The translations under genes and the position numbers were made by a program. The notes beneath the pieces were generated by a model that saw only the letters and a list, made by a program, of their open reading frames with translations, was not told the DNA's origin and did no database searches. Source: Curtobacterium sp. SGAir0471 (GTDB lineage: Bacteria > Actinomycetota > Actinomycetes > Actinomycetales > Microbacteriaceae). Taken from it: a stretch of 64,000 nt of DNA. Below are positions 48,142 to 56,353 of the stretch, one piece after another. Location: NCBI RefSeq assembly GCF_005490985.1, contig NZ_CP027869.1:2418001-2482000 (forward strand), read 5' to 3'. Numbering within the stretch: the first letter of the stretch is position 1; each line of letters opens with the position of its first letter.

Positions 48142-48657
48142 TCAGTCGTCCTCGCCGCGGCGCGTGAAGCGCTTCCGACCGCGGTCGACCACGCGCTCCC
48201 AGCCCTGCTGTGCGCCCGTGAACGCGGCCGTCGCGCGGTGCGACGCCTCGGCCATCACGCGACCGAGCTCGGTCCCGACCTCGACGGTCGAGCGAACGCC
48301 CGCACCGGAGCGACGCACCGAGACCGGCTGTCCGTCCAGCGTCCACGCCGTCGTCGCCGGTTTGCCGTCCGCGTCGACCGCGCCGGTGAACGGCACCACC
48401 CACTCCTCGAGCCGCACCAGGGGCTCCGGGTCGAGTCGGTAGAAGCGGTGCTGGCCCTCCTCCCTGCTCGACACCAGGCCGTGGTCGCGCAGGACGCGGA
48501 GGTGCTTCGACACGGTCGGTTGGCTCACGCCGATCTTCTCGACGAGCTGGCCGACGCTCAGCTCACCCCCGGTGGCGTCCGACCCGTAGGCCGTCAGCAG
48601 TGCGCCGAGCAGCTCGCGCCGGGTGGGGTCCGCCACGACGGTGAAGATGTCGGCCAT
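48142..48657 (-). CDS. ArsR-type winged-helix regulator
   Basis: 171 residues. N-terminal winged helix: FTVVADPTRRELLGALLTAY, VGQLVEKIGVSQPTVSKHLR, HGLVSSREEGQHRFYRLDPE. The C-terminal ~70 residues are longer than classical ArsR proteins and have no metal-binding Cys cluster; they may be an effector or dimer domain. Divergent from the potassium uptake genes (72-bp gap), which it might regulate; this is inference. Confidence 0.88.
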   Translation of the reverse strand: MADIFTVVADPTRRELLGALLTAYGSDATGGELSVGQLVEKIGVSQPTVSKHLRVLRDHGLVSSREEGQHRFYRLDPEPLVRLEEWVVPFTGAVDADGKPATTAWTLDGQPVSVRRSGAGVRSTVEVGTELGRVMAEASHRATAAFTGAQQGWERVVDRGRKRFTRRGEDD

Positions 48658-48729
48658 GGGGCAAGGCTAGTCGGACGACCGCGCATGTACCATGTCCGCT
48701 GACCTGCTCGACGGCTCCGGAGGCGCCCG

Positions 48730-50169
48730 ATGCTCGACCGCACCGAGCCGCTCGACCGGCACGCGCCGGTGAGCGACGTCCGTCGGTGGTGGAACAGCGT
48801 GCTCGACGTCCTCCGAGCATCCCCGTCGCGGCTCGCCATCCTCGTCTTCGTCGCGCTGATCCTCATCTTCACGACGCTCTTCACGACCCCGTGGGCGGCG
48901 GCGGACCGCTCCCCCACGCACTTCGCGGACGCCCTGTTCACGGCGGCATCGGTGGTCTGCGTCACCGGCCTGGCCACCGTCGACATGGCCACGCACTGGT
49001 CGGTGTTCGGCAAGGTCCTGATCGTGGTCGGCACCCAGATCGGCGCGGTCGGCGTGCTCACCTTCGCCTCGATCCTCGGCCTGGTCGTCACGCGGCGACT
49101 CGGGCTGCGCGCGAAGCTCATCGCGGCGGGCGACTCGAACCCGCTCCGCACGCACCCGGGTGCGGTCCCCGAGGGTCAGGCCGTGCGGCTCGGCGAGGTC
49201 GGCACGCTGCTCCTCACGGTCGCCGTCAGCACCCTGACGATCGAGGTCGCCATCGGCGTGCTCATCCTGCCCTCGGTCCTCGCCGCCGGGTACCCGTTCT
49301 GGACGGCCGTCGGCGACGCGTTCTACTACTCGGCGATGGCGTTCACGAACACCGGCTTCTCGCCGAACGCCGACGGGCTTGCCCCCTTCGCGAACGACTA
49401 CTGGTTCCTCTCCCTGCTCATGGTCGCGGTCGTCGCCGGTTCGATCGGCTTCCCGGTGATCCGCGCGGTGACGAAGCAGTTCCGGACTCCACGGCGGTGG
49501 CCGATCCACGTCAAGCTGACCCTGACCACGAGCGCAGTGCTCCTCGTGCTCGGTGCCGCCGTCTACACCGCGCTCGAGGCGTCGAACCCCCGCACGCTCG
49601 GCGACGCCGGGGCCGGGCACACGGCGTTCCAGGCGCTCTTCTTCTCGACGATGACGCGGTCCGGTGGCTTCGCGACCATCGACGTGCAGCAGATGCACGG
49701 TGCGAGCCTGCTCGTCACCGACATGCTCATGTTCATCGGCGGCGGCTCCGCCTCGACCGCCGGCGGCATCAAGGTGACGACGCTCGCCGTCCTGTTCCTG
49801 GCTGCCGTCGCCGAGGCCCGCGGTCGTCGCAGCATGGAGGCGTTCGGCCGCCGTGTCCCGAGCGACGTGCTGCGCGTCGCGGTCGCGGTCGTGCTCTGGG
49901 GCGCGACCATCGTCGCCGTCATGACGGTCGTCCTGCTGCAGATCACCGGCGACTCGCTCGACCGCGTGCTCTTCGAGGTGATCTCGGCGTTCGCCACGTG
50001 TGGCCTGAGCTCCGGGATCTCCGCCGAGCTCCCGGAGGCCGGGAAGTACGTGCTCGCCGCCACGATGTTCCTGGGTCGGGTCGGTACAGTGACCATCGCC
50101 GCCGCCCTGGCCGCCAGCCAGAGCAGGCAGCTGTTCCGCCGTCCCGAGGAGAGGCCGATCGTTGGCTGA
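48730..50169 (+). CDS. TrkH/KtrB family potassium uptake protein
   Basis: 479 residues, about ten membrane segments. Four degenerate selectivity loops are visible, for example ASVVCVTGLATVDMATHWSV, AFTNTGFSPNADGL, TRSGGFATIDVQQMHGASLL and FATCGLSSGISAELPEAGKY. These are the TVG-like P-loops of Trk/Ktr. It forms the potassium channel driven by Na or H gradients and gated by the KtrA-type ring encoded next (8-nt overlap). GGAGG 6-7 nt before the ATG. Confidence 0.95.
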   Translation: MLDRTEPLDRHAPVSDVRRWWNSVLDVLRASPSRLAILVFVALILIFTTLFTTPWAAADRSPTHFADALFTAASVVCVTGLATVDMATHWSVFGKVLIVVGTQIGAVGVLTFASILGLVVTRRLGLRAKLIAAGDSNPLRTHPGAVPEGQAVRLGEVGTLLLTVAVSTLTIEVAIGVLILPSVLAAGYPFWTAVGDAFYYSAMAFTNTGFSPNADGLAPFANDYWFLSLLMVAVVAGSIGFPVIRAVTKQFRTPRRWPIHVKLTLTTSAVLLVLGAAVYTALEASNPRTLGDAGAGHTAFQALFFSTMTRSGGFATIDVQQMHGASLLVTDMLMFIGGGSASTAGGIKVTTLAVLFLAAVAEARGRRSMEAFGRRVPSDVLRVAVAVVLWGATIVAVMTVVLLQITGDSLDRVLFEVISAFATCGLSSGISAELPEAGKYVLAATMFLGRVGTVTIAAALAASQSRQLFRRPEERPIVG

Positions 50170-50878
50170 CCGCCGCGCCGCACGCGCCGAGCGCCGTGCC
50201 CCCCACCCCGCCGACGGCGCCGTCAGCCACGACGCGCCCGTGCTCGTCCTCGGCCTCGGGCGCTTCGGTGCCGCCACCGCCGGGCAGCTCGAGCGACAGC
50301 ACCGCGAGGTGCTCGTCGTCGACACCGACGCCTCGCTCGTGCAGAAGTGGTCGGACCGCGTCACGCACGCCGTGCAGGCGGACGCGACCGACATCGACGC
50401 CCTCCGGCAGATCGGTGCACAGGACTTCGCGATCGCCGTGGTGGCCGTGGGCTCGCACCTCGAGTCGAGCGTGCTCATCACGTCGAACCTGGTCGACCTC
50501 GGCATCCCGCAGATCTGGGCGAAGGCCGTCAGCCGGTCGCACGGCACGATCCTGTCCCGCATCGGCGCGAACCACGTGGTCTACCCGGAGCGGGAGGCCG
50601 GCGAGCGCACGGCGCACCTCGTCTCCGGCCGCATGCTGGACTTCATCGAGTTCGACGACGACTTCGCCGTCGTCAAGATGTTCCCGCCGCGCGCGGTGCG
50701 TGGCAAGGACCTCGCCACCACGGTGATCCGCACCCGGCACGGCCTGACCGTGCTCGGCATCAAGTCGCCGGGCAGGGCGTTCGTGCCCGCTACGCCCGAC
50801 AGCGTCATCGGCGAGGACGACGTGATCATCGTCTCGGGCACCGAGACGGACCTGGAGCGGTTCGCCGCGCTCGAGTAG
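50162..50878 (+). CDS. TrkA/KtrA family regulatory subunit of potassium uptake
   Basis: 238 residues. TTG 50162 is the probable start, with GAGGAGAGG upstream, overlapping the channel gene by 8 nt. TrkA_N Rossmann domain VLVLGLGRFGAATAGQLERQ and VLVVDTDASLVQKWSD (nucleotide-binding Asp), then a TrkA_C domain near residues 150-235 (DVIIVSGTETDLERFAAL). It forms an octameric ring sensing ATP/ADP or c-di-AMP, the latter common in Gram-positive Ktr systems. Single-domain size marks Ktr rather than full-length TrkA. Confidence 0.94.
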   Translation: MADRRAARAERRAPHPADGAVSHDAPVLVLGLGRFGAATAGQLERQHREVLVVDTDASLVQKWSDRVTHAVQADATDIDALRQIGAQDFAIAVVAVGSHLESSVLITSNLVDLGIPQIWAKAVSRSHGTILSRIGANHVVYPEREAGERTAHLVSGRMLDFIEFDDDFAVVKMFPPRAVRGKDLATTVIRTRHGLTVLGIKSPGRAFVPATPDSVIGEDDVIIVSGTETDLERFAALE

Positions 50879-50890
50879 CGACCAGTCGAC

Positions 50891-50932
50891 GGACGGGAGG
50901 CCCGTGGCGACGCCGCCACGGGCCTCCCGTCC
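50891..50932. terminator. Bidirectional terminator hairpin (GGACGGGAGGC family)
   Basis: Perfect 19-bp stem GGACGGGAGGCCCGTGGCG with loop ACGC between convergent ktrA-like and proC genes. Confidence 0.85.
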
Positions 50933-50973
50933 GGCTCCCGGTCACCTCCCACGGGTCGGGGCGGCACCGGCGA

Positions 50974-51804
50974 TCAGGACGCGGCGATCTCCTCGGCTCG
51001 CGCGATCGCGGCGCGGGAGGCGCGCGTGAACGTGCCGGACAGGTCGGCGTCCTGCAGGACGGCGACCGCGCGCTCGGTGGTGCCCTTCGGGCTGGTCACC
51101 GCACGGCGCAGGTCCGCGGGCTCGCGGCCGGACGCGGCGAGCAGCTCGACGGCGCCCCGGACCGTCCCCTGCACCATCGTCGCGGCCTGCTCCGGCGTGA
51201 AGCCGAGCCCCTCGGCCGCCTGCTGCCACTGCTCGACGAGCAGGAAGACGTACGCGGGGCCCGACCCGGACACGGCGGACAGGGCGTCGAGCTGCGCCTC
51301 CGGCACCTCGATGACCTGTCCCGACGCGGCGAAGACGCTCGATGCCAGGGCGACCGCGTCGGCGTCCCCCGTGGTCCCCGCGCTGACACCGGTGATCCCG
51401 TGACCGACCCCGATCGGCGTGTTCGGCAGCGCGCGGACGACTCGGACCCCCGCGGGCACCCGAGCCTCCATCGATGCGAGGGTGGTGCCGACGGCGACGC
51501 TCACGACGACCGCACCGGGGTGCAGGGACGCGGCGACATCGTCCAGGACCTCGCCGACCAGGTACGGCTTCACACCGAGCACGACGAGTCCGGCGCCCCG
51601 GACGGCCTCACGGTTCGCGTCCGGGTCGGTCTCCGTGGCCGCCGCGGCGAGGCCACGCTCGCGCCACGCCGCCGCGGACTGCTCGGACCGCGTCGTGAGG
51701 GTCACGGTCGTCGGGTCGAGTCCCGCGGCGAGCAGGCCCTCGAGGACGCTGCCGGACATGGAGCCGACGCCGAGCATGGCGGTACGGGGCAGTGCGATCG
51801 TCAT
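50974..51804 (-). CDS. proC: Pyrroline-5-carboxylate reductase
   Basis: 276 residues. Rossmann start TAMLGVGSMSGSVLEGLLAA, NADPH-binding VVLGVKPYLVGEVLDDV, VRALPNTPIGVGHGITGVSA, then the C-terminal dimerisation domain with LDALSAVSGSGPAYVFLLVE and TSPKGTTERAVAVLQDADL, the ProC signature. Last step of proline synthesis. Monocistronic. Confidence 0.96.
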   Translation of the reverse strand: MTIALPRTAMLGVGSMSGSVLEGLLAAGLDPTTVTLTTRSEQSAAAWRERGLAAAATETDPDANREAVRGAGLVVLGVKPYLVGEVLDDVAASLHPGAVVVSVAVGTTLASMEARVPAGVRVVRALPNTPIGVGHGITGVSAGTTGDADAVALASSVFAASGQVIEVPEAQLDALSAVSGSGPAYVFLLVEQWQQAAEGLGFTPEQAATMVQGTVRGAVELLAASGREPADLRRAVTSPKGTTERAVAVLQDADLSGTFTRASRAAIARAEEIAAS

Positions 51805-51899
51805 GGTCCCGACCCTACCCAGCGCCCACGCCTAGGATCGGTCCGTCAGGGGGCCGTCCGCGGGGGTCGGCCCGGTGCACCGCAGGGAGAAGGGACACC

Positions 51900-52856
51900 G
51901 TGAGCGCTTCGGGAGGCACCAGGGCGATCGTCGCTGCACTCGCCGCCAACGTCGGCATCGCGATCGTGAAGTTCGTCGCGGCCGCGATCAGCGGGTCGGC
52001 GGCCATGCTCGCGGAGGGCGTGCACTCCCTCGCCGACTCGGCGAACCAGCTGCTGCTCCTGCTCGGCGGACGCCGTGCACGGAAGGCCGCCGACCAGGAG
52101 CACCCGTTCGGCCACGGCCGCGAACGGTACGTGTACGCGTTCGTCGTCTCGATCGTCCTGTTCACCATCGGCGGCGTGTTCTCGCTCTACGAGGGCGTCG
52201 AGAAGCTCGCCGACCCGCACCCGATCACGAACTGGTGGCTCCCCGTCGCCGTGCTCGTCATCGCGATCGGGCTCGAGGGCTTCTCGCTCCGGACCGCGCT
52301 GCGCGAGGCCCGCCCGCACAAGGGCTCGCAGTCGTGGGTGCAGTTCGTGCGCCGGGCGAAGGCGCCGGAGCTCCCCGTCGTGATGCTCGAGGACACCGCG
52401 GCGCTGACCGGCCTCGTGTTCGCGCTGTTCGGCGTCGGGCTCACCGTGCTCACCGGCAACGGGGTGTTCGACGCGATCGGCACGATCCTCATCGCCCTGC
52501 TGCTCATCGCGGTCGCGATCGTGCTCGGCATCGAGACGAAGAGCCTGCTCGTCGGCGAGGGCGCGAGCGCCGCCGACGTCGAGCGCATCCGGGCCGCCGT
52601 GCTCGACGGACCCGAGGTCGAGTCGATCGTGCACCTCAAGACGCTGTACCTCGGGCCGGACGAGCTCATGGTGGGCATGAAGGTCGCGGTCGACGGCGAC
52701 CGACGCCTCGGCGACGTGGCCGCCGGCATCGACACGGTCGAGCAGCGGATCCGCGACGCCGTCCCGGCTGCGCGCGTGATCTACGTCGAGCCGGACGTCC
52801 TCCGGACCGGGCCCCGTCCGCCGACCGAGGCGATCGTCATCCGCGCGGCCGACTGA
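51900..52856 (+). CDS. Cation diffusion facilitator family transporter
   Basis: 318 residues from GTG 51900 (AAGGG 6 nt upstream). CDF layout: about six membrane helices with metal-binding SAAMLAEGVHSLADSANQLL (HxxxD) and later EDTAALTGLVFALFGVGLTV, then a cytoplasmic domain (VESIVHLKTLYLGPDELMVG). Exports Zn, Fe, Co or Mn by proton antiport. TAGGAT (51833-51838) may be its -10 box. Confidence 0.93.
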   Translation: MSASGGTRAIVAALAANVGIAIVKFVAAAISGSAAMLAEGVHSLADSANQLLLLLGGRRARKAADQEHPFGHGRERYVYAFVVSIVLFTIGGVFSLYEGVEKLADPHPITNWWLPVAVLVIAIGLEGFSLRTALREARPHKGSQSWVQFVRRAKAPELPVVMLEDTAALTGLVFALFGVGLTVLTGNGVFDAIGTILIALLLIAVAIVLGIETKSLLVGEGASAADVERIRAAVLDGPEVESIVHLKTLYLGPDELMVGMKVAVDGDRRLGDVAAGIDTVEQRIRDAVPAARVIYVEPDVLRTGPRPPTEAIVIRAAD

Positions 52857-52904
52857 GGCAACCCGTGCCGCCCGCGCCGTCGGTCCGCCAGCGCCGTCGG
52901 TCGG

Positions 52905-53372
52905 TCAGCGGCGCTCGTGGAAGAACGCGTCGAGCAGGTCGGCACAGGCCCGCTCGCGGACGCCGGCGACGACCTCGGCCCGGTGCGGCAGCCGCCGGTC
53001 CCGCGCGATGTCGTAGACGCTGCCGCTCGCCCCGGCCTTCGGGTCCCACGCCCCGAACACGATCCGGGGCACGCGTGCGGCCAGGGCGGCACCGGCGCAC
53101 ATCGGACACGGCTCGAGCGTGACGACCAGGGTGTGCTCGGCGAGGTGCCAGTCCCCCGTCGCCGCGGCCGCGGCGCGGAGCGCGAGCACCTCGGCGTGGG
53201 CGGTCGGGTCCTGCCGGGCCTCGCGCTCGTTCCGGCCGACCGCGACGACCTCGCCCGCGGCGTCGAGCACGACGGCACCGACCGGGACGTCCCCGGCGGC
53301 CAGGCAGGCACGCGCCTCGTCGAGCGCGCGGTCCATCGCCGCGGTGAACGGTCGTCCGGCTGGGTGCTCCAC
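52905..53372 (-). CDS. tadA: tRNA-adenosine deaminase-like nucleoside deaminase
   Basis: 155 residues from GTG 53372, preceded by AGGA 7 nt away; ATG 53390 would add six residues without a ribosome site. CDA zinc motifs: [12 protein letters not shown] (HAE) and [20 protein letters not shown] (PCxxC). [17 protein letters not shown] is typical of TadA, which makes inosine at the wobble position of tRNA-Arg. Divergent from upp, 39-bp gap. Confidence 0.92.
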   Translation of the reverse strand: MEHPAGRPFTAAMDRALDEARACLAAGDVPVGAVVLDAAGEVVAVGRNEREARQDPTAHAEVLALRAAAAATGDWHLAEHTLVVTLEPCPMCAGAALAARVPRIVFGAWDPKAGASGSVYDIARDRRLPHRAEVVAGVRERACADLLDAFFHERR

Positions 53373-53398
53373 GCGTCGATCCTGCCCCATCGGCACGG

Positions 53399-53404
53399 TA
53401 CGCT
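53399..53404 (+). promoter_or_regulatory. Candidate -10 box, leaderless upp
   Basis: TACGCT lies 7 nt before ATG 53412, with no Shine-Dalgarno sequence between. Confidence 0.45.
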
Positions 53405-53411
53405 CGACACC

Positions 53412-54047
53412 ATGCGAGTCCACGTCGCCGACCACCCGCTCATCACCCACAAGCTCTCGGTGCTCCGCGACCGGACCACACCCTCCCCGACCTTCCGCGC
53501 GCTGACCGAGGAGCTCGTCACGCTCCTCGCGTACGAGGCGACGCGCAACGTCCGGGTCACGGCGACGCCGATCGACACCCCTGTCGCACACACGATGGGC
53601 GTCGCCATCGCGAAGCCCCGTCCGCTCGTCGTGCCGATCCTGCGCGCCGGGCTCGGCATGCTCGAGGGCATGGTCAAGCTCGTCCCCACCGCCGAGGTCG
53701 GCTTCCTCGGCATGGCCCGCAACGAGGACACGCTCGAGCCGCAGACCTACGCCGAGCGCCTGCCCGACGACCTGTCCGGCCGGCAGTGCTTCGTGCTCGA
53801 CCCGATGCTCGCGACGGGTGGCACGCTCGCGGCAGCGATCGACTTCCTGTTCGACCGCGGCGCGGAGGAGGTCACGTGCGTGTGCATCCTCGGCGCACCC
53901 GAGGGCCTGGCCGCCGTCGAGCAGGCCGTCGGTGACCGGAACGTGAGCATCGTCCTGGGCGCCCTCGACGAGAAGCTCGACGAGAACGGCTACATCGTCC
54001 CGGGTCTCGGCGACGCCGGCGACCGCCTGTACGGCCTGGCCGAGTAG
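53412..54047 (+). CDS. upp: Uracil phosphoribosyltransferase
   Basis: 211 residues, standard length. PRPP-binding loop [20 protein letters not shown] (~residue 125), N-terminal [20 protein letters not shown], and the uracil-binding C-terminus [18 protein letters not shown]. Salvages uracil to UMP. Probably leaderless. Confidence 0.97.
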   Translation: MRVHVADHPLITHKLSVLRDRTTPSPTFRALTEELVTLLAYEATRNVRVTATPIDTPVAHTMGVAIAKPRPLVVPILRAGLGMLEGMVKLVPTAEVGFLGMARNEDTLEPQTYAERLPDDLSGRQCFVLDPMLATGGTLAAAIDFLFDRGAEEVTCVCILGAPEGLAAVEQAVGDRNVSIVLGALDEKLDENGYIVPGLGDAGDRLYGLAE

Positions 54048-54223
54048 CACCCGCTCCCCCGACGCCCCCGTCGACACGGCTCCGGCCCTGTCGCCGGGGG
54101 CGTCTCGCGTCCGCCGTGGTCGTGTCGAGACGCCGGCGTCGATGCGAGACGCGGCGTCCCCGACGAGACGCCGTCGCTTCCGGGGGTGTCTCGGGCGGGA
54201 GACGGCGTTCGGCACACATGCCG

Positions 54224-54322
54224 GCGTCTTGCGCACCGCACCCCGTCCGCGCGGCGGCGTCTCGTGCACCGCACCCCCTGCTCACGCGTGCGTCTCGCGC
54301 ACCGCGCTCCGTCCGCACGACG
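54224..54322. repeat. 33-bp tandem repeat, three copies
   Basis: Units start at 54224, 54257 and 54290, each beginning GCGTCTYGYGCACCGC, followed by RCYCCGTCCGC-like sequence of variable quality. The frame cannot be coding for a recognisable protein. Confidence 0.85.
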
Positions 54323-54369
54323 CCGGAGGGGAGGCGCGTGGCGGGGTCGCAGCGCGCCTCCCGTCCGGC
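54322..54369. terminator. Degenerate GGACGGGAGGC-family hairpin
   Basis: GCCGGAGGGGAGGCGCG pairs with CGCGCCTCCCGTCCGGC (one mismatch in 17 bp) across a 14-nt loop, between upp and the short ORF. Confidence 0.65.
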
Positions 54370-54424
54370 AGACGGTCCGGTCCGAGCACCGTCTGTCCAC
54401 TCCCGTCACCGTCCGCACGGACGG

Positions 54425-54454
54425 TTGACAGCGCCTTGGTATACCGCAGATACT
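54425..54454 (+). promoter_or_regulatory. Promoter of the short ORF
   Basis: TTGACA (54425-54430) and GATACT (54449-54454) are 18 bp apart; the predicted start site falls at about 54461, the A of an ATG. Confidence 0.65.
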
Positions 54455-54460
54455 CGTCCC

Positions 54461-54562
54461 ATGACTGTAACCGTGTCCTCCCGAGTCCTCTCCGAGGCCC
54501 TGGGGAACGCCGACATCATGATGTCGGCGTCGGCGGTCATGCGTTGTCGAATGTGTGCCTGA
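54461..54562 (+). CDS. Candidate leaderless 33-codon ORF (possible leader peptide)
   Basis: 33 residues, beginning MTVTVSSRVLSEALGNAD and ending MRCRMCA, with two Cys codons close to the stop. A good promoter places transcription start on the ATG itself. Its middle contains a perfect 24-bp palindrome (54507-54530, centre CATCATGATG). Actinobacterial leader peptides with late Cys codons are known to sense cysteine supply; this resemblance is loose. It lies 243 nt before the wHTH regulator gene. Could also be an ordinary 5' transcript without translation. Confidence 0.5.
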   Translation: MTVTVSSRVLSEALGNADIMMSASAVMRCRMCA

Positions 54563-54805
54563 TCGGTACCCGTTCCAGCCGGATCCCCCGCGACACCACC
54601 CCGGTCGCGCGCGTGTGATCCCCGGGTGACAGCACCTCGACGACGTCGCGACAGCACGTCCCGTCGGACCGACCGTCACCCGTACCTCCCGGGAGGCCCC
54701 GGTCCACCGCAGGACCGCTGGGCGACACGGCGATCAGCCGTACCCGGACCGACGCACTCGACACCGCACGGTGCACCGCACCGCAGCCCCGCCCGGAGAA
54801 CCGCC

Positions 54806-55576
54806 ATGTCGCTCACGATCCCCCAGCCCCGCACCGCCCTCCGCCCCGCCACCGCGGTGCCCACCGACCTCGGGACGGTGACCCCGATCCGCCCGCGTCG
54901 GGAGCCCGTCGCCCCGCCGGTCCCGAGCGGGATCCCGACCAGCCCGGTCGTCGCGCCGCAGCGGAACCGCGCCCTGCCGGAGGGCACCGAGGCACGCGGC
55001 TTCGCGCTGTACGTCGGCATCGACGAGGCTGCTGCCGCCGCTGCCGGCACGACCCTGGCGGCCGTGGTCGAGCAGCTGAAGGCCCTCACCGCCCAGCTCG
55101 TGCCGTCGTCGGAGACGTACGCCGCCGTCGCCGTCGCAGCCGAGGGCTCCGGCGGGCGTGACGTCGACGTGGTACGCCTCGCACTGCAGGACCGCTCCGC
55201 CGTGGCCGCCCGCAAGCAGGCCGAGAAGCCCGAGCCCGAGGAGACCGGGGTCGTCATCGACATCTCCCGGAAGCGCGTGACGCTCGACGGCGAGGCCGCT
55301 CCCCTGACCTACAAGGAGTTCGAGCTCCTGCAGTTCCTCGTGCTGCGCGAGGGCCAGACGGTCGACCGCGCCGCCATCATCGACGGCCTGTGGTCCGACG
55401 GCGAGGACGAGACCCCGAACGAGCGCACCATCGACGTGCACGTGCGGCGACTGCGGTCGAAGCTCGGCGCCTTCGAGGAGATCGTCCGGACGGTGCGCGG
55501 AGTCGGCTACCGCTTCGACCGGCACGCGGACGTCGCGGTGCGCTACGCGTCGACGCCGTCGCCCGACCTCTTCTGA
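54806..55576 (+). CDS. Orphan OmpR/PhoB-type winged-helix DNA-binding protein
   Basis: 256 residues. The C-terminal ~95 residues are a Trans_Reg_C domain: VIDISRKRVTLDGEAAPLTY, FELLQFLVLREGQTVDRAAI, NERTIDVHVRRLRSKLG and IVRTVRGVGYRFDRH. The N-terminal half is not a receiver: after a Pro/Arg-rich tail comes a predicted alpha/beta stretch (GFALYVGIDEAAAAAAG to EGSGGRDVDVVRLALQD) without phospho-Asp, so control is not by a kinase of the usual kind. GGAGA precedes ATG 54806. The long upstream leader with a short ORF suggests regulation at the RNA level. Confidence 0.88.
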   Translation: MSLTIPQPRTALRPATAVPTDLGTVTPIRPRREPVAPPVPSGIPTSPVVAPQRNRALPEGTEARGFALYVGIDEAAAAAAGTTLAAVVEQLKALTAQLVPSSETYAAVAVAAEGSGGRDVDVVRLALQDRSAVAARKQAEKPEPEETGVVIDISRKRVTLDGEAAPLTYKEFELLQFLVLREGQTVDRAAIIDGLWSDGEDETPNERTIDVHVRRLRSKLGAFEEIVRTVRGVGYRFDRHADVAVRYASTPSPDLF

Positions 55577-55855
55577 TCCGCTCCGGCGACGTTCGGTGAA
55601 CTCGCAGCGAACGATTGCCCCGCACGCTGGCGCACCGTTACCTCGTCGTTATACAGTCGGTCATGCAGGCAGTGTTTGCTGTGGCACCGTCTGCGGAATG
55701 TGATTGCAGGACACTCTTGGTGCAAGGGAGAGGGCCGGTCGCTCAGAAGGCGACCGGCCCTCGTCACGTCCGGACGCGTCCGTCCCCCGAGCCGGGTGCG
55801 GCGTCGCACGCCGTCGGTAGTGTGGGTTGACCGTACGACCGGAGGGACGACGACC
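55577..55855. other. Low-GC structured spacer, possible small RNA
   Basis: From ~55600 to 55735 the sequence is clearly less GC-rich than its surroundings. It contains GTTAC-N6-GTTAT (55637-55652), TATACA (55650-55655), a hairpin-forming stretch (GCAGGCAGTG ... CACCGTCTGC), then TTGCA ... TGCAA, and the terminator-like stem 55730-55762. A 100-nt RNA starting near 55662 is plausible; an ATG at 55663 would alternatively open a leaderless 55-codon frame. Confidence 0.45.
55730..55762 (+). terminator. Terminator-like hairpin in the spacer
   Basis: GAGGGCCGGTCGC/GCGACCGGCCCTC, a perfect 13-bp stem with a 7-nt loop; no T-tract. Confidence 0.75.
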
Positions 55856-56353
55856 GTGGACGACGCACGCCGCAGCGACAAGGCGACCGCTGTCGCGGCC
55901 TGGGAGGCCCTGTTCCGGGCGCAGGTGACCGTGATGCGCGCACTCAACGCCGACTTCCCGGGCGGTGAGATCTCCTTCAACGAGTACGACGTCTGCTTCA
56001 ACCTGTCGACGCAGCCAGGACGGCGCGCACGCATGCGCGACCTGACCGGGCACCTGCTCCTGACGCAGCCGAGCGTGAGTCGCCTGGTGGACCGCCTGGC
56101 GTCGCGGGGCATCGTCGAGAAGCAGCCGGACCCGAGCGACGCGCGGGGCGTGATCGTCGCCCTCACGGCGCACGGCTTCGACGTCTACCGCTCGGTGGCG
56201 GTGCAGCACGCGCAGACCATCGCCGACCAGGTCGGCGCCGGACTCGACGACGACGAGCTCCGGACCCTGACGGCGCTCTGCACGAAGCTGCGCGACGCAG
56301 CGGGCACCGGCGACGTCCGTCGTCCCCGCGCACCCGAGGCGGTGTCGGCGTGA
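55856..56353 (+). CDS. MarR family transcriptional regulator
   Basis: 165 residues from GTG 55856, with GGAGGG ~9 nt upstream. Winged helix: SFNEYDVCFNLSTQPGRRAR, LTGHLLLTQPSVSRLVDRLA, GIVEKQPDPSDARGVIVALT. Its stop overlaps the photolyase start (GTGA), so it is the first gene of a regulator-photolyase-hydrolase operon and probably represses itself and photolyase. Effector unknown. Confidence 0.92.
   Translation: MDDARRSDKATAVAAWEALFRAQVTVMRALNADFPGGEISFNEYDVCFNLSTQPGRRARMRDLTGHLLLTQPSVSRLVDRLASRGIVEKQPDPSDARGVIVALTAHGFDVYRSVAVQHAQTIADQVGAGLDDDELRTLTALCTKLRDAAGTGDVRRPRAPEAVSA

Larger units (their letters stand above)
54048..54805. other. Mostly non-coding 758-bp interval before the wHTH regulator
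   Basis: Contains many copies of GAGACGCC-like words, the 33-bp triple repeat (54224-54322), a hairpin (54322-54369), a promoter and short ORF (54425-54562), and a further ~240 nt leading to the regulator gene with no recognisable gene. Confidence 0.65.
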
